A stretch of 64,000 nucleotides of DNA from Streptomyces sp. Ncost-T10-10d (GTDB lineage Bacteria; Actinomycetota; Actinomycetes; Streptomycetales; Streptomycetaceae), in contig NZ_FMDF01000109.1 in NCBI RefSeq assembly GCF_900091955.1, positions 1 through 64,000 on the forward strand, read 5' to 3'. The position numbers and the translations under genes were made by a program. Below are positions 16,583 through 26,732 of this stretch, piece after piece. A model generated the notes under the pieces. It ran no database searches. It was not told the DNA's origin and worked only from the letters and a program-made list of their open reading frames with translations. The first letter of the stretch is position 1, and the number at the start of each line of letters is the position of its first letter.

Positions 16583-18031
16583 ATGACCACCCCGACCGCC
16601 GACCGGCACCAGCTCTTCATCAACGGCGCCTACACCGACGGCACCTCCGGGACCACCCACGAGGTCATCAGCCCCGCGACGGGCGAACTCGTGGGCACCT
16701 TCCCGATGCCCGCGGCCGCCGACGTCGACACGGCTGTGCGTGCCGCGAACGCGGCCCAGCCGGCCTGGGCCGCGACCAATGTGTGGACCCGTGCCGAGCT
16801 CTGTCACCGCATCGGTACGGAACTCGGCAAGCGCGTGGACGAACTCGCCCGCCTCCAGTCCCTGGAGCAGGGCAAGCCGCTCGCCGAGTCCGTCGCCGAC
16901 ATCGAGGAGGCGGCCAAGCTCTTCCACCTGCACGCCGAGGACGCCGTACGGCTGCACGGCGAGACGCTGCCCTCCACCGACAACACCAAGCGGATGTTCA
17001 CCTTCCAGCGCCCGGTGGGCACTTGGGGCATCATCACGCCGTGGAACTTCCCGCTGCTGATGCTCGCGGAGTTCGTCGCCCCCGGACTCGCCACCGGCAA
17101 CGCCCATGTCGTCAAGCCGCCGGCCAACACCCCGCTCACCGTTCTCAAGGCGATGGAGGCGTTCGTCGCCGCAGGACTGCCCGAGGGCCTCGTCAACATC
17201 GTGCCCGGCGAGGGTGACACCGGCGATGCGCTGGTACGCCACGAAGGCATCCACGCGATCGGCTTCATCGGCTCCACCGCGACCGGGGCGAAGATCCAGT
17301 CCGCCGCCGGCCTCAAGCGCTCCATCATGGAGTGCTCGGGCAACGGCCCGCTCGTCGTTCTCGCGGACGCCGATGTCGAGGCCGCGGCCAAGGCCGCCGT
17401 CGACGGCGCCTACCCGTGCGCCGGACAGGTCTGCTGCGCCACCGAACGCGTCATCGTGCACGCCGACATCCATGACGAGTTCGTCGAGGCCGTGTTGCGC
17501 GAGGCCCAACGCATCACCCTCGGCGACCCGTTCGACCCCAAGACGGTCCTCGGCCCCCTCAACAACGAGGGCGTCGCGGCCAAGATGGACCGTCACATGG
17601 CCGACGCGCGCGAGCGCGGCGCGCGCATCCTGCTCGGCGGCAAGCGCGCTTCAGGACACCCCACGGACCTCTACTACGAGTTCACCGTGGTGGACGGGGT
17701 GCCCGAGGACAGCCTGCTGTCCCGCGAGGAGTCCTTCGGCCCGGTCGTCCCGATCATCACCGGGCAGGACGAGGACGACCTGTTGCGCATCGCCAACGAC
17801 GACAAACTGGGCCTCCAGGGCGCCGTCTTCACCCGCAGCATGACCTCCGCCTTCCGCTTCATCGAGGAAATGGCCGTCGGTCAGGTCGTCGTGAACGAGA
17901 GCAACAACTGGTGGGACATCAACATGCCCTTCGGCGGCGCCGGCAGCCGTTCCACCGGCTGGGGCCGCATCGGCGGCAAGTGGACGCTCATGGACATGAC
18001 CGACACCCGCACCGGCGTCATCAGTCTCTGA
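16583..18031 (+). CDS. NAD(P)-dependent aldehyde dehydrogenase
   Basis: A 482-aa protein of normal family length. The cofactor segment reads GTWGIITPWNFPLLM and FIGSTATGAKIQ. The general-base Glu is in SIMECSGNGPLVVLADADVE (family LELGGKSP position) and the catalytic Cys lies in CAGQVCCATERVIVH. It oxidises an aldehyde, probably produced by the FAD oxidase encoded next, to the acid. The combination with an APC permease and a DAO-type oxidase parallels putrescine/GABA or amino acid catabolism (PuuP/PuuB/PuuC), though no glutamate-putrescine ligase is present here. RBS GAGAGG precedes the ATG. Confidence 0.92.
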   Translation: MTTPTADRHQLFINGAYTDGTSGTTHEVISPATGELVGTFPMPAAADVDTAVRAANAAQPAWAATNVWTRAELCHRIGTELGKRVDELARLQSLEQGKPLAESVADIEEAAKLFHLHAEDAVRLHGETLPSTDNTKRMFTFQRPVGTWGIITPWNFPLLMLAEFVAPGLATGNAHVVKPPANTPLTVLKAMEAFVAAGLPEGLVNIVPGEGDTGDALVRHEGIHAIGFIGSTATGAKIQSAAGLKRSIMECSGNGPLVVLADADVEAAAKAAVDGAYPCAGQVCCATERVIVHADIHDEFVEAVLREAQRITLGDPFDPKTVLGPLNNEGVAAKMDRHMADARERGARILLGGKRASGHPTDLYYEFTVVDGVPEDSLLSREESFGPVVPIITGQDEDDLLRIANDDKLGLQGAVFTRSMTSAFRFIEEMAVGQVVVNESNNWWDINMPFGGAGSRSTGWGRIGGKWTLMDMTDTRTGVISL

Positions 18032-18061
18032 CCGCCCCGCGCCCACTCCACCGTCCGCCGA

Positions 18062-18091
18062 CCGGGGCCCCGACCAGCGTCGGGGCCCCGG
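18062..18091 (+). terminator. Strong GC hairpin between dehydrogenase and oxidase genes
   Basis: CCGGGGCCCCGAC (18062-18074), a 4-base loop and the exact complement (18079-18091) form a 13-bp perfect stem in the 100-bp gap between two same-strand genes. It could terminate part of the transcript or stabilise the upstream message 3' end. Confidence 0.6.
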
Positions 18092-18131
18092 CCCGCGCTG
18101 CCCCACCACGCCGGCATCGAGGTACCCGCCC

Positions 18132-19547
18132 ATGACCACCGCAGCCCCGCGCCCCACCGACCACCGCAACCGACTGCGCGACACGAAGGCCGCCCCCTAC
18201 TGGCTGGACCGGCCCGAGCACCCCACACCGCTGCCCCGGCTGACCGCCGACACCACCTGCGATCTCGCCGTCGTCGGCGGCGGTTACACCGGGCTGTGGA
18301 CCGCCCTGCTCGCCAAACGCGCCCGCCCCGAACGAGACGTCCTCGTCCTCGAACAGAACACCTGCGGCCATGCGGCCAGCGGCCGGAACGGCGGTTTCTG
18401 CTCCCCCAGCATCACCCACGGCCTCGCCAACGGCGCCGACCGCTGGCCCACCGAGGCCCGGCTGCTGCACCGCCTGGGCATGGAGAACTTCGACGCCTTC
18501 CGGCGTGACCTGGACACCCACGGCATCGACTGCGGGTTCACACGCAGCGGCAAGGTCACCACCGCCGCCACCCCCTGGCAGGCCGAAGGCCTCAAGGGCG
18601 CGCATGCGCTCGCCCACCGGCACGGCGAACAAACCAGGCTGCTGGACCGTGACGAACTGCGGAGCTACGTCGACTCCCCCCTCTGGACAGCCGGGCTGTG
18701 GTCCCCCGACTACGCGCTCCTCGACCCCGCCCGCCTCGTCTGGGGCCTGCGCGCCGCCTGCCTCGACCTCGGGGTCCGCATCGCCGAGCACACCGAGGTC
18801 ACCGCCCTGACCACCCGTCATGCCGGCCGGGTCCGCCTCACCACTCCCTACGCCGCGGTCGGCGCCCGGCAGGTCGCCCTCGCCACCAACATCTACCGGC
18901 CCCTGCTCAAGCGCCTCTCGCTCACCATGATTCCGGTCTACGACTACGCGCTGACCACCGAACCCCTGAGCCATGAGCAGCTCGCCGCCATCGGCTGGAT
19001 CGGCGAGCACGGAATCACCGACGCGGGCAACCAGTTCCACTACCTCCGCAAGACCGACGACAACCGCATCCTGTTCGGCGGTTACGACGCCATCTACCAC
19101 TACGGCAACCGGGTCGAGGAGCGTCTCACCCAGCGCCCCGCCACCTTCGACACGCTCGCCGCCCAGTTCGCCGAAGCCTTTCCCACCCTCACCGGCGTCC
19201 GCTTCTCGCACTCATGGGGCGGCGTCATCGACTCCACGACCCGCTTCTGCATGTTCGCCGGTACCGCAGCGCACGGCCGGATCTCCTACGCCCTCGGCTT
19301 CACCGGGCTCGGCGTCGGCGCCACCCGCTACGGCGCCCAGGTGATGCTCGACCTGCTCTCGGGGCGGCGCACGGAACGGCTCCGGCCCGCCATGATCCGC
19401 CGCCCTCCGGTGCCCTTCCCCCCGGAGCCGGTCCGCTATCTGGGCGTCGAGGCCACCCGGTGGTCCATGGCCCGTGAGGACACGCACGGCCGCCGCAACC
19501 TGTGGCTGCGCACCCTGGACCGACTCGGCCTCGGCTTCGACTCCTGA
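18132..19547 (+). CDS. FAD-dependent DAO-family oxidoreductase (amine/amino acid oxidase type)
   Basis: A 471-aa protein. The N-terminal Rossmann motif DLAVVGGGYTGLWTAL binds FAD, and the GHAASGRNGGF stretch that follows is the usual DAO-family sequence seen in gamma-glutamylputrescine oxidase and related proteins. The C-terminal GLGVGATRYGAQVMLDLLSG closes the FAD site. The family oxidises secondary or primary amines, or amino acids, using oxygen and releases an aldehyde or keto product plus peroxide or ammonia. Preceding aldehyde dehydrogenase and following Lrp regulator suggest one catabolic unit. The exact amine is unknown. Confidence 0.88.
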   Translation: MTTAAPRPTDHRNRLRDTKAAPYWLDRPEHPTPLPRLTADTTCDLAVVGGGYTGLWTALLAKRARPERDVLVLEQNTCGHAASGRNGGFCSPSITHGLANGADRWPTEARLLHRLGMENFDAFRRDLDTHGIDCGFTRSGKVTTAATPWQAEGLKGAHALAHRHGEQTRLLDRDELRSYVDSPLWTAGLWSPDYALLDPARLVWGLRAACLDLGVRIAEHTEVTALTTRHAGRVRLTTPYAAVGARQVALATNIYRPLLKRLSLTMIPVYDYALTTEPLSHEQLAAIGWIGEHGITDAGNQFHYLRKTDDNRILFGGYDAIYHYGNRVEERLTQRPATFDTLAAQFAEAFPTLTGVRFSHSWGGVIDSTTRFCMFAGTAAHGRISYALGFTGLGVGATRYGAQVMLDLLSGRRTERLRPAMIRRPPVPFPPEPVRYLGVEATRWSMAREDTHGRRNLWLRTLDRLGLGFDS

Positions 19548-19627
19548 GCCGGGCAGGATAGGTCCGTACGACCGAAGACCCAGGCCCGCACACCGTGGTG
19601 GGCCGTACATGAGAGCCGGAGCACAGC

Positions 19628-20161
19628 ATGAGCACGCTGGGTGGCAGCCCCCTGGACGACACCGACCGTCAGATCATCGCCGCACTCCAAGCGGACGGCC
19701 GCCGCCCGTACAGCCAGATCGCCGAGGAACTGGACATCCCTGCCTCCTCCGTGCGATACCGCGTCCAGCGCCTGGAGGAGAACGGCACTCTCCAGATCGT
19801 CGGTATCGCCAACCCGCTGACCATCGGCTTCGACCGGTTCGCCATGGTCGGCATCCGGGTCAGACCGGGCAGCGCCCAGGAGGTCTGCCGACGGCTGAGG
19901 GATTTGCCCGAGACCTCCTACGTCATCATGACCGCGGGTACCTACGACGTGATGGCGGAAGTGATCTGCCGGGACACCGATCACTTCACCGATCTGATGA
20001 ACCGCAGGCTGCATCACATCGACGGAGTCGTCTCGACCGACTCGTTCTTCGTGCTGGAAGTGCACAAGCTGGCGTACGGCTGGGGCGTGGGCGAGGTGGA
20101 CACCTCGCTGCTCGACGCCCCGCAGCCACCGCTCAGCGCCGGTCTCGACCAGCGCGTCTGA
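19628..20161 (+). CDS. Lrp/AsnC-family transcriptional regulator
   Basis: A 177-aa protein of normal size. An N-terminal winged helix-turn-helix (LDDTDRQIIAALQADGRRPY, then SQIAEELDIPASSVRYRVQR) is followed by a RAM ligand-binding domain (GIRVRPGSAQEVCRRL, YDVMAEVICRDTDHF, SFFVLEVHKLAYGW). Lrp-type regulators sense amino acids. Its place behind the permease/dehydrogenase/oxidase genes indicates control of that pathway. GGAG lies six bases before the ATG. Confidence 0.93.
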   Translation: MSTLGGSPLDDTDRQIIAALQADGRRPYSQIAEELDIPASSVRYRVQRLEENGTLQIVGIANPLTIGFDRFAMVGIRVRPGSAQEVCRRLRDLPETSYVIMTAGTYDVMAEVICRDTDHFTDLMNRRLHHIDGVVSTDSFFVLEVHKLAYGWGVGEVDTSLLDAPQPPLSAGLDQRV

Positions 20162-20532
20162 GCCGCATCGCGGGGGGCCTCGTCCGCGTCGGGCCGCAGC
20201 GGGCCCGCCCGGTCCACCGGCGACGGCGCCGCCCCCAGCGCGACCACCCGTCTCTTCGCCGCCGCGGCACCGCCCTGCCCGGCGGGCCACGCACCGATCG
20301 CCTCCACCACCTGCACGGCACCCAGCTTCACGGTGGGGTCCACGTCGGCGCGGTCGGGGCGCCAGGCCGTGGTCGCGGGCAAGGACGCGAGCGGAGACGG
20401 AGTCGCGGACGCCGGGGATTCCGACTCGGACGGGCCGGCCGCAGTCCGGGAGGTTGCCGAGCAGCCCGTGGATCCCGTGAGCAGTCCACGGATGCCGAGC
20501 AGTAGTGCACGCCGGACGAGTGGGTGTCGCAT
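20014..20532 (-). pseudogene. Probable decayed lipoprotein gene
   Basis: The frame begins MRHPLVRRALLLGIRGLLTG followed by STGC, a lipoprotein-type signal. After a Ser/Pro-rich linker comes VDPTVKLGAVQVVEAIGAWP and AAAAKRRVVALGAAPS, which looks like conserved protein sequence. From about 20190 downward the sequence loses protein character, and the frame runs antisense into the Lrp gene, overlapping it by 148 bp. I read this as a lipoprotein whose C-terminal half was lost by deletion or frameshift. The alternative is a short intact lipoprotein. Confidence 0.45.
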
Positions 20533-20684
20533 GCGTGGCCCCGTTCCTGTTCGGGGTCCTCGTCCACGGAGATTGCGACCCGTACGGATTTCGATGCTCA
20601 GGCATGAATAGCTTCATCATCTTCCATTCACCCGGGCGCGACTGCCAGCATCGGCGCACCGCCACCCCGTGAGGGAGAAATCCG

Positions 20685-21569
20685 ATGAATCGTCCCCGTT
20701 CTCTGCACTGTCTGGCAGCCCTGGCCATGGTGGCTCTCGCGGCCACCGCGTGTGGACGCTCCGGCCAGGGCAATGCCCCGTCCGGCAGTTCCTCGCAGGC
20801 CGCCGCCGGCCGGACCGCAGCCGAGCTGCTCCCCGCGCAGTACCGTCAGAAGGGTGTGCTCCGAGTGGCCACCGCGGTGGGATACCCGCCGATGGAGATG
20901 TACGAGCCCGGGACCACCCGGCTCACAGGTGTCGACCCCGACCTGGCCAAGGCCATCGCCGAGCGGCTGAAGCTGAAACTCGAACTCACCAATGCCGCCT
21001 TCGACGGGCTGATCCCCGGCCTGGAGTCCGGACGCTTCGACCTGGTCATGTCATCCATGACGGACAGTGCCCAGCGGCGCCGGGCGGTCGACTTCGTCGA
21101 CTACTTCCGCACCGGCGGCGTCATCATGACGAAGAAGGGCAACCCGCAGGGCATCAAGTCCCTCACGGACCTGTGCGGAAAGACCGTCGTCCTCGCCAAG
21201 GGCAGCTCCAACCTCCACATCGGCGAGGAGCAGAACGCCAAGTGCCGGGAGAAGATGCGGATCTCGCAGAGCGAGGACGCGCCGACCGGGCTGCTGCAAC
21301 TGGACAGCGGACGCGCGGTCGCCACCATCGTCGACTATCCCGTCGCCAGGATGTTCACAAAGAAGAGCGGCGCGTACGAGGTTCTGCCGACGCAGTACGG
21401 CACCGCTCCCTGGGGCATCGCGGCCTCGAAGAGCCAGGGCGGACTGCGCGACGCCGTCCACAAGGCCCTGCAGGAACTGATCGACAACGGCGGTTACCGG
21501 AAGATCCTCGACACCTGGGGAGTCGGCGACAGCGCCGTGCCCGAGGCCACCGTCAACGACGGTCAGTGA
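20685..21569 (+). CDS. Polar amino acid ABC transporter substrate-binding lipoprotein
   Basis: A 294-aa protein with a signal ending in a lipobox (LAATAC) and RBS GAGGGAG upstream. The body follows SBP family 3: GVLRVATAVGYPPMEMYEPG, GVDPDLAKAIAERLKLKLEL, FDGLIPGLESGRFDLVMSSM, and SLTDLCGKTVVLAKGSS. It binds an amino acid or a modified amino acid outside the membrane and delivers it to the permease encoded next (GTGA overlap). The downstream D-aminoacylase suggests N-acyl-D-amino acids or small D-containing peptides as possible ligands, which is inference from context. Confidence 0.92.
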   Translation: MNRPRSLHCLAALAMVALAATACGRSGQGNAPSGSSSQAAAGRTAAELLPAQYRQKGVLRVATAVGYPPMEMYEPGTTRLTGVDPDLAKAIAERLKLKLELTNAAFDGLIPGLESGRFDLVMSSMTDSAQRRRAVDFVDYFRTGGVIMTKKGNPQGIKSLTDLCGKTVVLAKGSSNLHIGEEQNAKCREKMRISQSEDAPTGLLQLDSGRAVATIVDYPVARMFTKKSGAYEVLPTQYGTAPWGIAASKSQGGLRDAVHKALQELIDNGGYRKILDTWGVGDSAVPEATVNDGQ

Positions 21570-22545
21570 GTGAGGACATGACCTACCGGAAGATGCCCGG
21601 CGCCGCCCTCGGTGCGGCACCGGCAACCACCACCGCCGCTACGCCGCCGGAGGACGATCTCTCCCTCCAGGTGACCCGGCGCCCCCGTCCCGGGCGCTGG
21701 CTGGCGGTCCTCGCCGCCGCACTGTTCGCGGTGTGGCTCGCCTACACCGTCATCGTCAATCCCAACCTGCACTGGGACATCGTCGCCAAGTACCAGTTCG
21801 ACGGCGTGATCCTCAGGGGCCTCGGGGTGACCATTCAGCTCACACTCGTCTCCATGGCTCTCGGCATCGTCATCGGGGTACTCGTCGCGGTGATGCAGCT
21901 CTCCGACAGTCCGGTGCTGCGTCTCACCGCCGGCGCCTACACCTGGTTCTTCCGAGGCACCCCACTGCTGGTCCAGCTCATCTTCTGGTTCAATCTGGCC
22001 CTGTTGTTCCCGGTGATCAGCATCGGTGTCCCGTTCGACGGCCCGAAAATCATCAGCTGGCAGTCCAACCAGGTCATCACCGGCTTCGTGGCGGCCCTGC
22101 TCGGCCTCTCCATCAACGAGGGCGCCTACATGGCCGAGATCGTGCGGGCCGGCATGCAGAGCGTGGACCCCGGCCAGCGCGAGGCGGGTGCGTCCATCGG
22201 CATGTCGAACCGTCAGATCCTCTCCCGGATCATCCTTCCGCAGGCGATGAGAGTCATCATTCCGCCGTTCGGCAACCAGTTCATCTCCATGCTCAAGACG
22301 ACCTCGCTGGTCTCGGTCATCGCGGGCGCCGATCTGATGACCGTCTCCCAGCACCTCTACCTCGCCAATTTCGAGGTGGTGGCGCTGCTGCTGGTGGCTT
22401 CCCTCTGGTACCTGGTCCTCACCACGATCGCGAGCATCGGCCAGCATGCCGTCGAACGCCGCTACAGCCCGGGCGCCGCCCCGCCGCTGCGGCGCAGGGT
22501 CCTGGCGAATCTCGTACCCCGGCGTGGCAGGAAGGAGGCAGCGGC

Positions 22546-22549
<4 letters not shown>
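21566..22549 (+). CDS. Polar amino acid ABC transporter permease
   Basis: About 327 aa from GTG 21566, which overlaps the upstream stop (GTGA); ATG 21578 is a close alternative. After a cytoplasmic N-terminus come about five transmembrane segments. The HisM/GlnP-type stretches are present: GAYTWFFRGTPLLVQLIF, then NEGAYMAEIVRAGMQSVDPG, and the EAA loop QREAGASIGMSNRQILSRII followed by LPQAMRVIIPP. One permease gene implies a homodimeric channel. It overlaps the ATPase gene by ATGA. Confidence 0.92.
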
Positions 22550-23318
<769 letters not shown>

Positions 23319-23319
<1 letters not shown>

Positions 23320-24938
23320 TGGGCCGCCCCATGGATCTGCTGCTGCGCGGCGGCACGCTCGTCGACGGAACCGGCGCACCCGCCAGGGACGCGGACATCG
23401 CGGTGGTGGACCGACGAATCGCCGTGCTTCCCGCCGGCACCCCGGCCGCGGCGGCAGAGACCCTGAATGTGACCGGTCAGGTCATCACGCCCGGCTTCAT
23501 CGATGTCCACACGCACTCCGACGCCCTCGCAGCACCCCACGACGCCGACGGCACCCCGGAGCCGGTCGACGACCTTCGCCTCGCACCACTGCTGCAGGGC
23601 GTCACCACGGAGATCTGCGGCAACTGCGGGACGAGCCTGTTCCCTTCGCTGCCCCAACGGCTGCCTTCACTCGCCGAGCATCTCAGAGTGACGTTCGGCC
23701 TCGGACCCGTACGGCCCGCGGTGGACTTCGACGCATTCGCCGCCGGACAGGACCCCGCCCTGCGTCGCAACCACATCGCCTCGCTGGTCGGACACGGCAC
23801 GCTGCGCGCCGGGGTGATGGGCTTCGAGGCCCGCCCGCCCCGGCCCGACGAGCTGGACACCATGTGCGCGCTGCTCGACCGGGCACTCGGCCAGGGTGCG
23901 GCCGGCCTGTCCACGGGGCTGATCTACCCGCCGGGCACCTACGCCGACACCGAGGAGATCGTCGCGCTGGCCGCGGTGGCCGCGCGTCATGGCAAGCCCT
24001 ACGTCACCCATCTGCGCGACGAGATGTCACAGGTGGAGACCGCCCTGGAGGAAGCCCTGGAGATAGCGGTGCGCTCCGGCGCCCCGCTGCAGATCTCCCA
24101 CCACAAGACCGCGGGCCGACACGCCTGGGGCGCCACGCTGCGCACCCTGCCCCGGCTGGAACAGGCCCGTGCCGAAGGCGTGGACGTGCTGTGCGACGTC
24201 TACCCGTACACCGCGGGCAGCACCGTTCTGCACGCCATGCTGCCCCCTTGGACGAGCGAGGGCGGCGTCGGCGCCCTGCTGGAACGGCTGCGCCGGGCCG
24301 ATACGCGCGACCGGATCCGGACGGACATCGCTCAGGGCGTCGAGGGGTGGGAGAACACCGTCGGCAACGGTGGCTGGGACCTCATCACCGTGGCCGCCGC
24401 GCAGGCGCACCCGGAGGCCGAGGGACGCAGCATCGCCGACCTCGCCGCCGGGCTCGGCGTCCACCCGGTCGACTACGCGTGCGACCTGCTGCTGGCCGAG
24501 CAGGGCGAGGTGACCATCATCAGCCACTCCATGCGCGAGGACGACGTCCGGCGGGTGCTCGCCAGCCCGCTGTCGATGATCGGTTCGGACGGTGTCCCCA
24601 AACCCGGCCGCCCGCACCCTCGTTGGGCGGGGAGTTTCGCCCGCGTACTCGGCCATTACGGCCGCGACCAGCAACTGATACGGCTGGAGAACGCGGTGCA
24701 CAAGATGACCGGTCTGCCGGCCCGGCGGTTCGGGCTCACCGGCCGCGGCGTGGTCCGCGACGGCGCCCTCGCCGATCTGGTCGTCCTCGACCCGGCGTCG
24801 GTACGTGACACCGCCACCTTCGACCGGCCGTTGCTGGCCCCCGAAGGCATCGATACCGTCGTGGTGGCGGGGCGGGTCGCGGTAAGGGGCGGCTGCCCGA
24901 CCGCGGCGCGGGCGGGAGAAGTGGTGAGGATCCGATGA
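23319..24938 (+). CDS. D-aminoacylase (N-acyl-D-amino-acid deacylase)
   Basis: About 539 aa; the ATG at 23319 overlaps the ATPase stop (TGATG), with GTG 23316 and ATG 23331 as alternatives. The amidohydrolase-superfamily metal motif appears as TPGFIDVHTHSDA, followed by TTEICGNCGTS. YVTHLRDEMSQVETALEEAL, PLQISHHKTAGR and IISHSMREDDVRR place it with D-aminoacylases, which release D-amino acids from N-acyl forms. FGLTGRGVVRDGALADLVVL is the usual C-terminal beta-sandwich end. No signal peptide, so it works in the cytosol on what the ABC system imports. Substrate preference (D-Glu, D-Asp or neutral) cannot be told. Confidence 0.92.
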
Positions 24939-25780
24939 GTCTGGCCCAAGTGGCCGCGGCGGCGCGACGCTCGGCAACGCTGCCGCTCACCCTGGCCGTC
25001 GCCGCCGTCGACATCGACGGCGGCGAGACGGTGGGGGTCGACGACCGGACCGTGCTGCCGGTCGCGTCCGCCTCGAAGCTGCTGCTGCTCGCCGAGGTGT
25101 CACGCCGACTGGACACCGGGGAACTGCTCGCCGACCGGCCCGTCGAAGTCCTCGACGAGGACGTGGCCGACGGGACCGGGCTGCTGCGCCGGATGAGCAG
25201 GCGCGGCTGGACCGTCGAGGATCTGGCCTGGCTGACGGCTTCGGTCAGCGACAACACCGCCACCAACGCGCTCCTGCGCCTGGTGGGGCGCGAGTCCACG
25301 GCCCGGGTGGCGAAGGAACTCGGGCTCGATCGCCTCACACTGCACGACAAGGTCCGTGACATCCGGGGCCCTGATGTACCGCCCGTCTTCGCCACCGGCA
25401 CCGCCCGGGACCTGGCACGGCTGGTGACACATGCGGTGCGCGGCACGATGAGCTCTCCGGCAGCCTCCGCACGGTTGCTGGAGTGGATGCGCGCCAACAC
25501 CGACCACGGCCTGGTCCCCGCCCTGGTGGATCACGACCCGTACGCCGCCGGCTTCCCGAACCCCTTGACCGACGGGCTTCTGGTCGCCAACAAGACCGGT
25601 ACCGACACCGGGGTCCGCGCCGATGCCGGTGTCATCGTCGGTGCGCGCCGGCTGGCGTACGCGGTGGTGGCGCACTGGGACCCGGCGCTGGGCCCCAGCA
25701 CGCAGCGGGCCGCGGTGCATGCCATCCGGGACGTCGGCCGCACCCTCGCGGCCTGTGCCCGGCGTCGCGCCGCCGGATGA
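24935..25780 (+). CDS. Cytoplasmic class A beta-lactamase-like serine hydrolase
   Basis: A 281-aa protein overlapping the D-aminoacylase stop (ATGA). It contains the three hallmark motifs of penicillin-recognising enzymes: S45-A-S-K48, S105-D-N107 and K220-T-G222 (LVANKTGTDTG). Unlike true beta-lactamases it has no signal peptide, starting MSLAQVAAAARRSATLPLTL. Being last in an importer / D-aminoacylase operon, it may cleave an imported D-amino-acid amide, peptide or beta-lactam-like compound in the cytosol. A missed alternative would be translocation by another route, but no Tat motif is visible. Confidence 0.88.
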   Translation: MSLAQVAAAARRSATLPLTLAVAAVDIDGGETVGVDDRTVLPVASASKLLLLAEVSRRLDTGELLADRPVEVLDEDVADGTGLLRRMSRRGWTVEDLAWLTASVSDNTATNALLRLVGRESTARVAKELGLDRLTLHDKVRDIRGPDVPPVFATGTARDLARLVTHAVRGTMSSPAASARLLEWMRANTDHGLVPALVDHDPYAAGFPNPLTDGLLVANKTGTDTGVRADAGVIVGARRLAYAVVAHWDPALGPSTQRAAVHAIRDVGRTLAACARRRAAG

Positions 25781-25799
25781 GAGCGGCACGCCCCGCCGG

Positions 25800-26723
25800 T
25801 CAGGACCACTGCACCTCCAGCAGCGACCGGATCTCCTCGCCGGCCGACCGCAGCTCCGCGAGGAAGATCCGCAGCAGCGGGTTGCGGTTGGTGGGCCGGG
25901 TGGCGACCCCGATCCGCCGGTGCAGTCGGGGATGGTCCAGTCGGCAGACGTGCACACCCGTGGTGTCGCCGAGCCCGAGGGCCGGGACGAGCGCGATGCC
26001 CATGCCCGCGCGGGCCAGGTTGATCGTGACCTGGTAGTGATCGCTGCGGCAGCGGACCCGCGGCCGGAACCCCTCGGCCGCGCATGCGCGTTCCAGGACC
26101 GGTTCGCCGGTGTGGCCACCGCGCGTACCGATCCAGCTCTCCCCCTCCAGAGCGGCGAGCCGGACCGCGGTGCGCCGACCGAGGCGGTGCCGCAACGGAA
26201 GGACCACCAGCTGCGGCTCGTCGAAGAACATCTCCACGTCCACGGCCGCCTGCCTGCACCAGGGGTCCAGCGGATGCTCGAAGACGACCGCCGCATCCAG
26301 CCGGCCCGCCTCCAGATCGGGCACCAGCTCGTGCGGCTGCCCCAGGATCAGCTCCACCTCGACCTTGGGCCGCTCGGCCGCGAAGACCGACAGCGCCCGA
26401 GGAAGCAGCTCCAGGCCCGAGGAGGCGAAGAAGCCCAGCCGCAGTACCCCGGCGTCCCCTTCGGAGTGGGCCCGCAGATCGTCCTGTGCGACAGCCATCA
26501 GGTCGGCGACGGCCTGTGCGTGCTCGGCCAGCCGCACACCTGCTGCCGTCAGCCGCAGGCTCTGCGGCTGACGTTCCACCAACGCCACCGCGAGTTCCTG
26601 CTCCAGCCGGGCAAGTTGATGCGAGACGGCGGACGGGCTCAGATGCAGCGCCTGGGCCGCGGCCACGATGGTGCCCGTGCGGGCTATTTCCAGCAGGACG
26701 AGCAGTCGGGCACTGTTCAGCAT
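25800..26723 (-). CDS. LysR-family transcriptional regulator
   Basis: A 307-aa protein. The N-terminal helix-turn-helix reads ARTGTIVAAAQALHLSPSAV followed by SHQLARLEQEL, then a linker helix and a periplasmic-binding-like effector domain (LGFFASSGLELLPRALSVFA, GIALVPALGLGDTTG). Its ATG lies only 9 bp after the decarboxylase stop, with no clear RBS and a 21-bp-stem hairpin just upstream, so it may be expressed by read-through or a leaderless transcript. It converges on the importer/D-aminoacylase operon, ending 19 bp from it, which makes that operon or the decarboxylase the likely target. Confidence 0.92.
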   Translation of the reverse strand: MLNSARLLVLLEIARTGTIVAAAQALHLSPSAVSHQLARLEQELAVALVERQPQSLRLTAAGVRLAEHAQAVADLMAVAQDDLRAHSEGDAGVLRLGFFASSGLELLPRALSVFAAERPKVEVELILGQPHELVPDLEAGRLDAAVVFEHPLDPWCRQAAVDVEMFFDEPQLVVLPLRHRLGRRTAVRLAALEGESWIGTRGGHTGEPVLERACAAEGFRPRVRCRSDHYQVTINLARAGMGIALVPALGLGDTTGVHVCRLDHPRLHRRIGVATRPTNRNPLLRIFLAELRSAGEEIRSLLEVQWS

Positions 26724-26732
26724 CGGGTCAGG

